64,000 nucleotides of DNA from M3007 sp041736625 (GTDB taxonomy: Bacteria; Bacteroidota; Bacteroidia; Chitinophagales; Saprospiraceae). The stretch covers positions 1 to 64,000 of the forward strand of contig JBGSTG010000127.1 of NCBI GenBank assembly GCA_041736625.1, written 5' to 3'. Shown here piece after piece: positions 23,238-32,806 of this stretch (the stretch's first letter is position 1; each line of letters opens with the position of its first letter). The position numbers were made by a program, and so were the translations under genes. The notes beneath the pieces were generated by a model that did no database searches, was not told the origin of the DNA, and saw only the letters and a list, made by a program, of their open reading frames with translations.

Positions 23238-25040
23238 TCAAAACGCCCAGCCGTTCGCCTCGCGCAAACATTGCGCGATACGGCGGCGACCTTCTTTCAC
23301 GTTCACCGCCGGGTATTTGGTGAACCGTTTTACGCCCATGAGGAAGGTGCGCAGCAGATCGCCGTCGGCGTAGGAGGCCAGGGCGTCGGTGGCGTACTTG
23401 GCGATGCGCGCGGTGGCATCGTGCAGGTAAACCTGGATCATGGTGTCGTACACCTCCTGAGGCTGGGCTTTTTCGGCGCGGCCGGCCAGTTTTTGGACGC
23501 GCAGCAGCATGGACTCGGCCGCATAGAGCTCGATGAGCATGTCGGCGCAGTTCATCAAAATTTCCTGCTCTTCCTTTAGGTTGAGCTTGCCGTCCATCTG
23601 CATTTTGGCGGCGCCACCGGCGGTCATCAGCGCGATCTTTTTGAAATCGGCGATGGCGCGCTTTTCTTCTGCGTACGGCCCTTCTGATTTTTCCATGGAA
23701 GGCATGGCAGCCAGTTCTTTCTGCACGTTCCAGGCGGGTCCGACGATGTCGAGCTGGCCTTTCAAGGCGCGTTTGAAGAGTTGGTCGACCATCAGGAGGC
23801 GGTTGATCTCGTTGGTGCCTTCGTAAATTCGGTTGATGCGGCTGTCCCGATACGCCCGTGCGGCGGGATATTCCTCGCTAAAGCCGATGCCGCCGTGTAT
23901 TTGCACGTTTTCGTCCACGCAGTAATCCAGCACTTCGGAACCCAACACCTTGAGGATGGAGCATTCGATGGCGTATTCCTCTGCGGCTTCGAGCATGGAC
24001 TGGGCGTATGATTTGCCTTCTGCCTGAGCGGCGGTCTTTTTGTCGTGCATCAGCTCGGAAATGCGATAGGACACGCTTTCGGCGGCAAAAGTGCGCATGG
24101 CCATTTCGGCGAGCTTGTACTGTATGGCGCCGAACGTGCCGATTGGTACTTTGAACTGCACGCGCTCGTTGGCGTAGCGGGTGGCCATGGTGGTGACCAT
24201 GCGGCTGCCGCCTGCGCACATGACGCCGAGTTTGAAACGGCCGATGTTGAGCGCGTTGAAGGCGATCAGGTGTCCCTTGCCGATGTCGCCCAGTACCTGC
24301 TCGGCCGGTACCTGTGCATTTTCAAAAAACACCTGCCGTGTGGAGGATCCCTTGATGCCCATTTTGTCCTCCTCGGCGCCCAGCGTCAGCCCAGGCGTAT
24401 CGCGGTCTACAATAAAACCGGTAAACTGATCGCCGTTCACCTGGGCGAACACGATGAACACGTCGGCAAAACCCGCGTTGGTGATCCACATTTTCTGGCC
24501 GTTCAGCACGTAATGGGCGCCGTCGGCGCTCAAGTCGGCGCGGGTTTTGGCATTCAGCGCGTCGGAGCCACTGCCGGGCTCGGTCAGGCAATAGGAGGCC
24601 TTCAACTCGCCGGTGACCAATTTGGGCAAGTATTTTTCTTTTTGCTTGTCGGTGCCGAAATACAGTATAGGCAACATGCCGATGCCCGTGTGCGCCGCAA
24701 ACGAGACCAGAAACGATCCGGCAGGGCCAAGCACGTCGGAAATCACGGTATTCACGTTGGTATCCAGCTCCGTGCCGCCGTATTCCACCGGCATGTGGGC
24801 GCCCAGCAACCCCAGCTCACCGGCTATTTCCAGGAGCCTGACGGAAACGCCGTCTTCCTGTTTTTCTATTTTATGGGCAATGGGAAAGACCTCCTGGCTC
24901 AAAAAATCTTCCGCCATTTGCTTGATCATCAATTGCTCTTCATTCAATTCCTCCGGAATAAAAACTTCCTCCGGCTGCGTATCCCGGATTAAAAATTCTC
25001 CTCCTTTGAGTACTGCCGATTTGACTAAGGTATCTTCCAT
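23238..25040 (-). CDS. Acyl-CoA dehydrogenase
   Basis: A 600-residue FAD enzyme catalysing the first step of fatty-acid beta-oxidation or a related alpha,beta-dehydrogenation. The FAD/substrate segments SYCLTEPGSGSDALNAKTRA and MWITNAGFADVFIVFA are in the middle domain. The C-terminal helical domain holds VQIHGGIGFSEEYP and the base-bearing RIYEGTNEINRLLM. An extra C-terminal region of about 170 residues (residues 430-600) follows, as in the long Bacteroidota paralogues. It stands alone with its own promoter at 25076-25083. Confidence 0.93.
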   Translation of the reverse strand: MEDTLVKSAVLKGGEFLIRDTQPEEVFIPEELNEEQLMIKQMAEDFLSQEVFPIAHKIEKQEDGVSVRLLEIAGELGLLGAHMPVEYGGTELDTNVNTVISDVLGPAGSFLVSFAAHTGIGMLPILYFGTDKQKEKYLPKLVTGELKASYCLTEPGSGSDALNAKTRADLSADGAHYVLNGQKMWITNAGFADVFIVFAQVNGDQFTGFIVDRDTPGLTLGAEEDKMGIKGSSTRQVFFENAQVPAEQVLGDIGKGHLIAFNALNIGRFKLGVMCAGGSRMVTTMATRYANERVQFKVPIGTFGAIQYKLAEMAMRTFAAESVSYRISELMHDKKTAAQAEGKSYAQSMLEAAEEYAIECSILKVLGSEVLDYCVDENVQIHGGIGFSEEYPAARAYRDSRINRIYEGTNEINRLLMVDQLFKRALKGQLDIVGPAWNVQKELAAMPSMEKSEGPYAEEKRAIADFKKIALMTAGGAAKMQMDGKLNLKEEQEILMNCADMLIELYAAESMLLRVQKLAGRAEKAQPQEVYDTMIQVYLHDATARIAKYATDALASYADGDLLRTFLMGVKRFTKYPAVNVKEGRRRIAQCLREANGWAF

Positions 25041-25075
25041 GAGCTGTTCAATTTTTGTTTAGCGAATTTTCGCTA

Positions 25076-25083
25076 CAAAGATA
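25076..25083 (-). promoter_or_regulatory. -7 box TATCTTTG of the acyl-CoA dehydrogenase gene
   Basis: A TAnnTTTG match on the - strand, 35 nt upstream of the ATG at 25040. Confidence 0.5.
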
Positions 25084-25093
25084 ACGGCTTTTT

Positions 25094-26650
25094 TTACCTT
25101 GTAAAGCGTGCAGGGAATTTTTTTTTCTTGCGCAGCAAAAATTCCGGTCGAACACGGTCTGGATTTCGCCAATCGGGCGTCAGGGCATCGCCTTCCGTGG
25201 CCCGCAGGCGCCGCCACGCTTGCCAGTCGGCCTCCCGAAGCAGGAAGTACCGGCCCCCCAGGGGTATGGCATGGCACGAATCAGGCATCCGGCGTGCATC
25301 GGTCACCGCGATGCGCCACAACCGGTCGGGCTCAACCGGGTACTCGGGCAGCCACGGCATGGCGTCGATGCCATGTGTGTACGTAAAAAACTCGGCGAGG
25401 GCGTTGTGCGCGATGACCAGATCGGGCCGGATGCCGTTTTCGGAGAAAAATTGCACCGCCCGGGCCGACACCCGTTCGTACAACCGGTAGTCCGGGTCGT
25501 GTTTTTGGGGGGCATAACCCATGCTGGTCCACGGACCGGCCAACACCAGAAGAGTCGCCGGTATCCAAACGTATTTACCCATACGGGGCATCCATACGCC
25601 GGCAAAAAGTGGCATTAAAAGAACAAACATTAAAAAAAAGCGGTAGGCCAGGCCCGTAGACGTCCATTCCCAAAAAGGCCACAGCAACACCAGCCCCAGA
25701 AGCCACAGTGATTTTGGGGCGGCATTCCTGTTTTTCCCCAAAAACGGAAATGCAAGCCAGGCCAACGAAGCCCCTGCGATTTCCGCTATCCAGACGGGTG
25801 TGAGTCGCTGCGCGCCAAAATCGCGCACAAACGACCAGGGCGCAACGTGCACCGCTCCCGACCAGGCGCCGCTCAGCCGTTCCCAATCGCGCACGTGCAG
25901 CAGCCCCGGCAGCCATACGCCGGCGCCGGTCAGCAACAGCGCCGGCAGCAAAATCCACCAGATCGCGCGCCGCGGGATGCGCCACCGGCTCCCGAATGCC
26001 CAGTAGCCGCCCACCAGAAGCGCCCCCAATGCAAAAGCGACCCTGTGCCCAAAAAAGCACAGCGCCAGCAGCCCCGCCACCAAGGCATACCGGAGCCGCC
26101 GGTCCGTCGTTTCCTGTTGCAGCACCCCGTACAAACCGAGAAAAAACACCCATCCCAGCGCATTTTTGGGGTATTGCGCGCAGAAATACGTCAGATGGGG
26201 CGAACCCGCCATCCAGCAGAGCGCCAAAACCGGGGCAGCGCCTCCAATGGCCGGCAGGTGCGGGTAACGCGAGTCAGCCGCAGCGGTCCGGGACAAACCC
26301 CTGTCCGGGTTCACGCAAAAACAAGCAAACCAGGTGCCTAAAACAACGAACCCCGCCAACCAGGCCGCCCCGAACTGGTAGGCCGCCACGTAGTCGCCGG
26401 AAAACCAATACATCAACCGAAAAAAGGGATAGATAAGGGACGCGTCCGGCGAATGCATCCGGCCCGTTTCGTTCAGCGCTTTTAATTGCACCAGATAGAA
26501 ATAGGCGTCCCATCCGTTGGCGTAGGGCGTTTGGGCGTATGCGTTTTTGCGGAGGATGACCGCCCAGGCTACCGGCGTCACCAGTAGCAGGAGCGGAGCG
26601 TATTTTCTCCAGGCAATCGGCGTGCCGGGCTGTTTACGGGGTACCTCCAC
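25094..26650 (-). CDS. Polytopic membrane protein, GT-C glycosyltransferase-like
   Basis: A 518-residue protein with about ten hydrophobic segments between residues 17 and 390 and a soluble C-terminal part. The first external loop contains NGWDAYFYLVQLKAL, placed where GT-C enzymes carry their catalytic Asp. That suggests a lipid-linked sugar transferase (PMT/STT3-like fold), but the similarity is topological and the family is not certain. It starts 13 bp after the end of the lipoprotein gene at 26664, so the two are probably co-transcribed. The last 25 residues are very basic. Confidence 0.65.
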   Translation of the reverse strand: MEVPRKQPGTPIAWRKYAPLLLLVTPVAWAVILRKNAYAQTPYANGWDAYFYLVQLKALNETGRMHSPDASLIYPFFRLMYWFSGDYVAAYQFGAAWLAGFVVLGTWFACFCVNPDRGLSRTAAADSRYPHLPAIGGAAPVLALCWMAGSPHLTYFCAQYPKNALGWVFFLGLYGVLQQETTDRRLRYALVAGLLALCFFGHRVAFALGALLVGGYWAFGSRWRIPRRAIWWILLPALLLTGAGVWLPGLLHVRDWERLSGAWSGAVHVAPWSFVRDFGAQRLTPVWIAEIAGASLAWLAFPFLGKNRNAAPKSLWLLGLVLLWPFWEWTSTGLAYRFFLMFVLLMPLFAGVWMPRMGKYVWIPATLLVLAGPWTSMGYAPQKHDPDYRLYERVSARAVQFFSENGIRPDLVIAHNALAEFFTYTHGIDAMPWLPEYPVEPDRLWRIAVTDARRMPDSCHAIPLGGRYFLLREADWQAWRRLRATEGDALTPDWRNPDRVRPEFLLRKKKKFPARFTR

Positions 26651-26663
26651 TGCGGAATTTGCG

Positions 26664-28091
26664 CTAACGGATGTACAGGGTCTGGATGAAATCCTTTCCT
26701 TGAATGGTCGCCGCGTCGACGGTCAGTTCGTCTTTGAAAATGCGGGTGAAGCGGGTGGTTACTGCACCTTTATAGTAGGCTTCGTACTGGCTCACGTCGG
26801 TCAGTTTGCCAAAAATTTTTACCCGGGCGGTGCGGGTGTCGGCGTTCAGCAGTTGCCAGTTACCGTCGGCAACGATCTCGCTGCCGGCGCCGTCGGTCCA
26901 TTTTTCGCTGCGGTACACCACGAACGTGCCGTCGGAGCGCAGGATGATGGCCTGTTCGGCCTCCATGTCGGGCTCCCGGATGCTGTTGGCGACGCGCTTG
27001 TCCAGAATGGCGGTCAGGGGCGAGTCGGCGCTTTTCGCGGCGATGGCGGGAACAGCGGCGGCTACCGGGGTGAACGCTTCTGCTCCGTTGTAGAACAACA
27101 GCTCGCTGATAGCCAGGTCTTTGTATTTTTTTCCGGGGAATGTGCTTTCAATGCGCAGTTCAAAATCGTTCCCTTCGACGGGTTTATCCAGCGTGATTTT
27201 CTGGGGCGCCTGGTTGTCTTTGAGTTCATAGCGCGCGGTGGCGCCGGTGGCGCCAAAGGAGAACGCGCGCACCCTGGCGTTGGCCGTGTAGTGTTCGTCG
27301 GAGCGCTGGTAACCATTGCTGATTTCGACGGCGGTGATGGTCGTTTTATCCGGAAAACGGAATTGGAGGGTCTCCCCTACCCCATCGGTGGCGGGGTTTC
27401 CCTCTACCCAGGCGAACTCCTTGCGGGCGTCGAACAGGCAGGCTGTGCCGTATGCACTCACCGGAGCAAGGGTGCTGGAGGCCCGGCATTCGCCCGCGCG
27501 CCGGGTGGGGGCCACGATGCGCACGTCGGCGCCCGAGGCGTCCGTCAGCTGCAAGCGGGACAGGCCGACAGACCCCGTACCGGCAAAGGGCAGCACGTCG
27601 ATGTTCCGGTCGCCTTCGGTTCGCCGGACGGCGGTTGCGCCGGTCGGCGCGCCGAAGCGCAGGTACAACGACCGGAGGGGTTTGTTGCCCAGGGTAATTG
27701 GCTGGTTTATGTTTCCGGTGGGTCCGGGCTGGCCGTTTTCGTACACCGTCACGGGCACATCCGGCACGCCGGACAGACCGGTCAGCCGGACGCCCTGCAG
27801 GGTGGTCGGTTCCGAGAAATAGAGCATGATGCCCTCGTCGGGGCCAGCGCCTGTTCGGGTGCGCCAGACGGTGGTGCTATCCCGGTCGAAGAGATTTTCC
27901 ACGGGCATCCGGTCGGCGCTGGAGGTGGCGTATGCGCCGTTGAGCCGGAGCAGCGGTCGTGTGTCGGGCGGGGAGGCGGGCGGTTGTGCGGTTGTGGCGT
28001 CGGAGTTGCCGGCAGGCGCTGTGCCCATGGGTCCGCATTGCAAAAACAAAACCGCGAGACAGGCGGACATTCCTAAAAAGTATAATTTCAT
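26664..28091 (-). CDS. Lipoprotein with NADase-type glycan-binding/discoidin-like domains
   Basis: A 475-residue lipoprotein with lipobox AVLFLQC (Cys near 19) and a Pro/Ala-rich linker. Two beta-sandwich modules follow: one at about 45-165 (ADRMPVENLFDRDSTTVWRT) and one at about 205-335 (CLFDARKEFAWVEGNPATDG, ISNGYQRSDEHYTANARVRA). The second has the pattern of the NADase-type glycan-binding domain. The C-terminal 120 residues (AEQAIILRSDGTFVVYRSEK, GNWQLLNADTRTARVKI) resemble a lipocalin-like lipoprotein domain. It probably binds a surface or periplasmic glycan; a link to the GT-C-like protein downstream is inferred from position. Confidence 0.75.
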   Translation of the reverse strand: MKLYFLGMSACLAVLFLQCGPMGTAPAGNSDATTAQPPASPPDTRPLLRLNGAYATSSADRMPVENLFDRDSTTVWRTRTGAGPDEGIMLYFSEPTTLQGVRLTGLSGVPDVPVTVYENGQPGPTGNINQPITLGNKPLRSLYLRFGAPTGATAVRRTEGDRNIDVLPFAGTGSVGLSRLQLTDASGADVRIVAPTRRAGECRASSTLAPVSAYGTACLFDARKEFAWVEGNPATDGVGETLQFRFPDKTTITAVEISNGYQRSDEHYTANARVRAFSFGATGATARYELKDNQAPQKITLDKPVEGNDFELRIESTFPGKKYKDLAISELLFYNGAEAFTPVAAAVPAIAAKSADSPLTAILDKRVANSIREPDMEAEQAIILRSDGTFVVYRSEKWTDGAGSEIVADGNWQLLNADTRTARVKIFGKLTDVSQYEAYYKGAVTTRFTRIFKDELTVDAATIQGKDFIQTLYIR

Positions 28092-28236
28092 TTGGGAAAA
28101 AGGTTAGTGAGTACCGGTGTCAAAAAGACCGGTAAAATTGACCCTTTTTCCGGAAAATACGCTGGAAATCGACGCCATTATTTCGGTTCAGACCGACAAT
28201 TTAACGACATGGGCATTCGAAAAATACAAAATCCGC

Positions 28237-28244
28237 TACTTTTG
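28237..28244 (+). promoter_or_regulatory. -7 box TACTTTTG of the ExbB operon
   Basis: A TAnnTTTG match 69 nt upstream of the chosen exbB start. It lies downstream of two further in-frame ATG codons at 28092 and 28209, which argues against those as starts. Confidence 0.45.
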
Positions 28245-28313
28245 GCGTTCCTTTGTGCACATGCACTATTTTCCACATCCTATTTCCAAAACCGCAACCC
28301 TGTTCGCATAGGT

Positions 28314-29027
28314 ATGACGATTCAATCCTTTTTAGCCGCCTGTCTGTTCTTGCAAGTGGTACCGGCGACCACAACCACCACGGGTACGCCTGCTGCCTCG
28401 CACAGTTTGTTGGACACGTTTATCGGCAACACTACTTCGAGTTTGATCATGTTCATCATTCTCGTGTTCCTGTCCGCCGCGGCTGTCTACATCATCATCG
28501 AACGCTACTTTACGATCACCCGCGCCGGCCGGGTCGACCAGAATTTCATGAACAGCATCCGGGCCAGTGTGGAAAGCGGGAACTTGCAGGCTGCCCGCGC
28601 CTTGTGCCAGAGTGTGGACTCGCCCATGGCCCGCATGGTGGAAAAGGGGCTGGACCGCATCGGCAAGCCCCTGGAAGACATCAACAAGGCCATTGAAAAC
28701 GTGGGCAACCTGGAGCTGCTGAAGCTGGAGCGAAACCTCTCCACCCTGGCCTCTATCTCTGGTCTGGGGCCCATGTTCGGGCTGCTGGGCACGGTGCTGG
28801 GGCTCATCCTCTCGTTCCAGAACATGTCTACGGCCGCCAATGTGACCCCGCAGGTGCTCTCCGGCGGTATTTACCAGGCTTTGACCAGTACGGCGCTTGG
28901 CCTCACCGTATCCATTGTGGGTATGGCCGGTTACAACCTGCTGGTGTCCAACCTGGACAAGGTGGTGTACAAAATGGAATACACGGCCCTGCAGTTTATG
29001 GACCTGTTGCAAGAGCCCACGCGGTAA
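28314..29027 (+). CDS. exbB: MotA/TolQ/ExbB proton-channel protein
   Basis: A 237-residue inner-membrane protein. It has an N-terminal hydrophobic segment (SFLAACLFLQVVPA), one long segment near residue 45-65 (SSLIMFIILVFLSAAAVYII), and the paired channel helices in the conserved C-terminal half (ISGLGPMFGLLGTVLGLILSF and YQALTSTALGLTVSIVGM). With ExbD it uses proton flow to energise a TonB-type partner. The ATG at 28314 fits the promoter and gives a normal length. It is followed by exbD after 51 bp and a TonB-like gene. Confidence 0.92.
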   Translation: MTIQSFLAACLFLQVVPATTTTTGTPAASHSLLDTFIGNTTSSLIMFIILVFLSAAAVYIIIERYFTITRAGRVDQNFMNSIRASVESGNLQAARALCQSVDSPMARMVEKGLDRIGKPLEDINKAIENVGNLELLKLERNLSTLASISGLGPMFGLLGTVLGLILSFQNMSTAANVTPQVLSGGIYQALTSTALGLTVSIVGMAGYNLLVSNLDKVVYKMEYTALQFMDLLQEPTR

Positions 29028-29078
29028 CCGCCCCCGCCCGGTATCGGGGCATTCACCTTCTTAAATCCGAAATCGTTT

Positions 29079-29489
29079 ATGCCGCTAAAACGCAGAGTAC
29101 GGGTTCGCCCTGAGTTCAGCCTGGCTGCCATGATTGACATCATCTTTTTGTTGCTGATGTTTTTCATGCTCACGTCCAAGTTCGTCACACCCAACGCGCT
29201 GAACCTCCAGTTGCCGTCGAGCACCGCCACCACCATGGCGTCGCCCTCGCTGGCCATATCTATCGACCAAAACGGCGTCTACTATCTGGATGCCGATAAA
29301 ATCTCGGAACAGGCCCTCGAAGCGTCGCTTCGCGACAAGATCCGCCGCTCCGGGGAGGATGCCAAGAACACTACGATCACGGTGGTGGCGGAAAAAACCG
29401 TAGCCATCGAAAAAGTTGTTTTCGTATTGGACATCGCGAACCGCCTCAAGGTAAAAACGATCCTGGCCACCGAACCCAGTATTCAATAA
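29079..29489 (+). CDS. exbD: ExbD/TolR biopolymer transport protein
   Basis: A 136-residue protein with one membrane helix (IDIIFLLLMFFMLTSKF) that carries the functional Asp of the family, and a periplasmic domain (ISIDQNGVYYLDADKI ... VVAEKTVAIEKVVFVLDIA). It forms the proton channel with ExbB. It sits between exbB and the TonB-like gene. Confidence 0.93.
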   Translation: MPLKRRVRVRPEFSLAAMIDIIFLLLMFFMLTSKFVTPNALNLQLPSSTATTMASPSLAISIDQNGVYYLDADKISEQALEASLRDKIRRSGEDAKNTTITVVAEKTVAIEKVVFVLDIANRLKVKTILATEPSIQ

Positions 29490-29506
29490 CCACAACCGAT
29501 TCTGCC

Positions 29507-30418
29507 ATGCAAGCCAACGCGCAATTAAAAGGAGACCGGGCCCGGGCCTGGACCATCAGCCTGCTGTTCCACGCATTGCTGTTGCTGCTGCTGTTCTTGT
29601 GGCGTATACACCTGGAGCAACCGCTGACCGAAGCGCCCCCCATCGTGCTGGAATGGGGCGGTGGCGGCGACGATGTGGCCGCAGGCGAGCCCGACCGCGG
29701 GCAGGGCGACGACCCGGCTCCCCAGGGCCAACAGATGGAAACACCTCAAGTGGAACAACCTTCGGAGCGCCCCACCCCGACGCCCCCAACCCCAAGCGCA
29801 CCAGCTAAAACCAGCGCACCGCAGTCCAATACCCCCACCACCGAAGACCCCAACGTGGCGGCCATGCGCAAGCAGCAGGAAGACGCCCGCAAGCGACAAC
29901 AGCAGGAAGAGCAGCAGCGCATCGCCCAGGAGCAGGCCGCCGCCGAGCGCAAACGACAGGAACAGGCGGAGAAAGACGCGAAAAAAGGCAAATTTGGCAG
30001 TGCTTTCGGCAGTGGCAGCGGACAAGGACAAGGCAACACCGGCGCCCCCGGCAACCAGGGCCAGGCCGGCGGAACCGGCAACAACTCCGGTGGTACCGGG
30101 CCTGGCACCGGCGGCGGCACAGGCGGCGGATCGGGCACCGGCACGGGTTCGTCGATCGGCGGCGGCTTGGACGGCCGCAAACTGGTTAGTCGCCCCAAGA
30201 TGGTCGACAACTCTCAGAAAACCGGCAAAGTAAACGTAGATGTGTGCGTAGATGCCGCAGGCAACGTGGTGAGCGCCGCCTACACCCAACGCGGCTCTAC
30301 CACCAGCGACAGCGAATTGCGCAACAAGGCCATACAGTGGGCCAAACAGCATAAGTTCGGGCCTTCCGGTGCGGAAAAGGAGTGTGGGACGATCCTGTTC
30401 AATTTTCAGTTGCAATAA
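29507..30418 (+). CDS. TonB/TolA-like energy transducer
   Basis: A 303-residue protein with a single N-terminal membrane helix (ISLLFHALLLLLLFLWRI, with the usual His), a Pro-rich segment, a charged Gln/Glu/Arg coiled coil (about residues 120-160), a Gly-rich linker (160-225), and a C-terminal domain (KVNVDVCVDAAGNVVSAAY ... ALQW-like AIQWAKQHKFGPSG). The layout matches TonB or TolA: it transmits ExbB/ExbD energy to outer-membrane partners. The tail begins VNVDV and has two cysteines, unlike most TonB proteins. Confidence 0.87.
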   Translation: MQANAQLKGDRARAWTISLLFHALLLLLLFLWRIHLEQPLTEAPPIVLEWGGGGDDVAAGEPDRGQGDDPAPQGQQMETPQVEQPSERPTPTPPTPSAPAKTSAPQSNTPTTEDPNVAAMRKQQEDARKRQQQEEQQRIAQEQAAAERKRQEQAEKDAKKGKFGSAFGSGSGQGQGNTGAPGNQGQAGGTGNNSGGTGPGTGGGTGGGSGTGTGSSIGGGLDGRKLVSRPKMVDNSQKTGKVNVDVCVDAAGNVVSAAYTQRGSTTSDSELRNKAIQWAKQHKFGPSGAEKECGTILFNFQLQ

Positions 30419-30697
30419 ATTATTATAACAAATAACTTCCCGGTAAAGAAGTCATATTTTTTTAAAACGCCTTATACCTTCGTGGAGTGGGCAGGTCAAT
30501 GCATGCGCGCCTCTTTTTCTTTTGGCACGCAACCGCAGCACGTGTGATTTTTATAACTATTTCCCAGCAAAATGTAACGCCTGCCGACGCCCGTACAAGC
30601 ACCTTTGCAGACCGGTAGATGGCTTGGTTTGCAAACCAGTTCTCACACGGCTTACCATTCAAAAATGAACGTCTCTTGTTCACTAAAACCAATAACA

Positions 30698-31162
30698 ATG
30701 AACCGCAACGCATTATCTACTTTACTACTCACCATTTTCGTAGCCGTTGCCGCCAATTTCGGCTGCCAGACGACAGACCAAAAAGAGCAAGAATCGAAGG
30801 CAATTGCCGATCGGATGGCCCTGGACCAGGCCAGACAAGATTCTATCAGTAACGCCCAAAGAAGGGTTACAGATGAAGAATGGCAAGCTTTTGTGACAGA
30901 AACCAAAGCTAAAATAAAGGCCAACGATTCGGGGATTGAAAAGTTGAAAGCCGACATGAAAAAATCGGGCAAAAAAATGGACGAGGCATACACCAAAAGC
31001 ATCGAAACCCTGGAACAAAAAAACAAGACGCTGGAGGCCAAATTAGATTCCGGGTACGAGAAGGGCCAAAAAGAATGGGCTGAGTTCAAACGTGAGTTTA
31101 ACCACGACATGGACGAACTGGGCCAAGCCCTCAATGACCTGGTAACCAACAATAAAAATTAA
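30698..31162 (+). CDS. Coiled-coil lipoprotein
   Basis: A 154-residue protein with a lipoprotein signal (LLLTIFVAVAANFGC, Cys near 23) and a long, highly charged helical region from about residue 60 to 145 (IKANDSGIEKLKADMKKSGK, ETLEQKNKTLEAKLDSGYEK), resembling sll1863-type stress-associated coiled-coil proteins. The start at 30698 gives the clean lipoprotein signal; the frame is open further upstream. The 279-bp gap before it shows no clear element. It is followed after 8 bp by the cupin gene. Confidence 0.75.
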   Translation: MNRNALSTLLLTIFVAVAANFGCQTTDQKEQESKAIADRMALDQARQDSISNAQRRVTDEEWQAFVTETKAKIKANDSGIEKLKADMKKSGKKMDEAYTKSIETLEQKNKTLEAKLDSGYEKGQKEWAEFKREFNHDMDELGQALNDLVTNNKN

Positions 31163-31170
31163 CTGCGGAG

Positions 31171-31509
31171 ATGGATGACAAGGAAATTGAAAAATCCATT
31201 TCCCACGTTACCGTTGAACTCATTGAATACCTGCAAAATGCCATGGTTATTAAGACCATTCTCAAAAAATCGACTGGCAACATCAGTGTCATGTCTATCG
31301 ATTCAGGGGAAAGTTTGAGCGAAAAAACATCCGCGTTCGACACGTATGTTCAAATAATTGATGGGAATGCAGAAATAGTGATCAACGGGGTATCGCACCT
31401 CCTGATGACCGGGGAGTCCATTGTGGTGCCGGCGCACGCTTCCAATTACACAAAGCCCAACGGTCGCTTCAAAATGATCCAGACGGTCATCAAAAGCGGA
31501 TATGAGTAG
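31171..31509 (+). CDS. Small cupin-domain protein
   Basis: A 112-residue protein. The cupin fold is seen in ISVMSIDSGESLSEKTSAFD, TYVQIIDGNAEIVINGVSHL and GESIVVPAHASNYTKPNGRF. The usual first-motif histidines are missing (SEKTSAFDTYVQ), so metal binding is doubtful and it may be a sensor or binding protein. It lies 8 bp after the lipoprotein gene and is part of a probable operon with the sugar genes downstream. Confidence 0.8.
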   Translation: MDDKEIEKSISHVTVELIEYLQNAMVIKTILKKSTGNISVMSIDSGESLSEKTSAFDTYVQIIDGNAEIVINGVSHLLMTGESIVVPAHASNYTKPNGRFKMIQTVIKSGYE

Positions 31510-31580
31510 GCATTTATTCCAGCAGACCGCTTAAATACGGTGTGTAACATATTCCATAACCAATTAAACATTTTTCAATC

Positions 31581-31772
31581 ATGAGCAAAGATAAAGGCAG
31601 TAAAAACCATAAAAAAGCACCGGCCAATAAAACAGACGGAAAACCAAAATCGGTATCCGATTATAAGTCTGAAAGTAAAAGTGGACAAGATCACCTCCAC
31701 ACATTAGACCCGTTTATTACTAAAAGCGACTCAAAGGCAGACAAGAATCCGAAGGGAAAGAACCGGTCATGA
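31581..31772 (+). CDS. 63-residue Lys/Ser/Asp-rich peptide
   Basis: The protein is almost wholly polar (KGSKNHKKAPANKTDGKPKS), predicted disordered and basic. Its stop overlaps the GH130 gene start as ATGA, which supports translation and coupling. I do not recognise a family. It could be a small stress protein or a nucleic-acid- or glycan-binding tail. Confidence 0.6.
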   Translation: MSKDKGSKNHKKAPANKTDGKPKSVSDYKSESKSGQDHLHTLDPFITKSDSKADKNPKGKNRS

Positions 31773-32806
31773 TTGAGGTGACCAAACATGGTGTCCTGCT
31801 GGCAAAAACGAGCCTGGGCTTTGAAAGCGCGGGTGTGCTCAATCCCGCAGCCGTGCAGGAGGAAAACGCGGTACACCTTTTTTACCGGGCAGTACACGTG
31901 GGAAATTATTCGACCATTGGATACGCCCGATTGGAAGGGCCGGTGACGCTCTCGGAAAGACTGGATTTACCCGTGTTGTTTCCACAGGCTGCATACGAAT
32001 CACACGGAGTGGAAGATCCGCGCACGGTGTGTATAGACGGGTTGTATTACCTGACATACACGGCATACGACGGTATTAATGCGCTCGGGGCCTACGCCAC
32101 GACCACCGTGTTGCCGAACTTCGAAAAAAAGGGCTTTCTCGTTCCTCAGGTGTCTTATGAACATTTCAAACACCTGAGCGAAAGCCAAAGCCCGCTCAAT
32201 GAAAAGTACCAACGGTATAATGGGCACGCCAATACACATGGGCAATCGGATAAAAACGTGCTGATTTGGGTCAAAAATGTGGTCTTTTTCCCGCGTCGCA
32301 TCCAAGGCAAACTATGTTACCTGCAACGGATCAAGCCCGATATTCAAATCGTTTCGGTACAGGAGCTGGATGATCTGACGCCGGCTTTTTGGGACGATTA
32401 CCTGTTGCACCTTGCTCAGTTCATCGTAATGGAGCCCCGGCATCCGCACGAGTTAAGCTACATTGGCGCCGGCTGCCCGCCCATAGAAACCCCGCATGGC
32501 TGGATTCTCATTTACCATGGCGTGCAAGATACCAACGCCGGGTACAAATACCACGCCTGCGCAGCTTTGCTGCACCTGGACAACCCCAACCGGGAAATCG
32601 CCAGGCTTTCAAAGCCGCTTTTCTCGCCCGATCAGGATTACGAAATGGAGGGTGAGGTGAACAATGTTTGCTTCCCAACAGGTACCGCCTTGTTCGGCGA
32701 CCAACTGTATATCTACTACGGTGCAGCCGACGAGCGAATTGCCTGTGCTTCGGTCAGTTTGTCGGCGCTGATAACCGAATTGTTGCGCAACGCAGACAGT
32801 TCATGA
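31769..32806 (+). CDS. GH130-like beta-mannoside phosphorylase/glycosidase
   Basis: A 345-residue five-bladed propeller enzyme. Signatures include NPAAVQEENAVHLFYRAV, ESHGVEDPRTVCIDGLYY (with the Asp that acts as proton donor in GH130 members), TYTAYDGINALGAYAT, and a second half with WILIYHGVQDTNAGYKYHA and IYYGAADERIACA. Most GH130 enzymes split or form mannosides with phosphate. Its stop overlaps the start of the next gene (ATGA), so it is tightly coupled to the glycosyltransferase. Confidence 0.85.
   Translation: MIEVTKHGVLLAKTSLGFESAGVLNPAAVQEENAVHLFYRAVHVGNYSTIGYARLEGPVTLSERLDLPVLFPQAAYESHGVEDPRTVCIDGLYYLTYTAYDGINALGAYATTTVLPNFEKKGFLVPQVSYEHFKHLSESQSPLNEKYQRYNGHANTHGQSDKNVLIWVKNVVFFPRRIQGKLCYLQRIKPDIQIVSVQELDDLTPAFWDDYLLHLAQFIVMEPRHPHELSYIGAGCPPIETPHGWILIYHGVQDTNAGYKYHACAALLHLDNPNREIARLSKPLFSPDQDYEMEGEVNNVCFPTGTALFGDQLYIYYGAADERIACASVSLSALITELLRNADSS

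Noticed and set aside
26547..28076. 509-codon + strand ORF opposite the lipoprotein gene
   Set aside because: Low-complexity Gly/Val/Ala shadow of a real gene with lipobox and binding domains.
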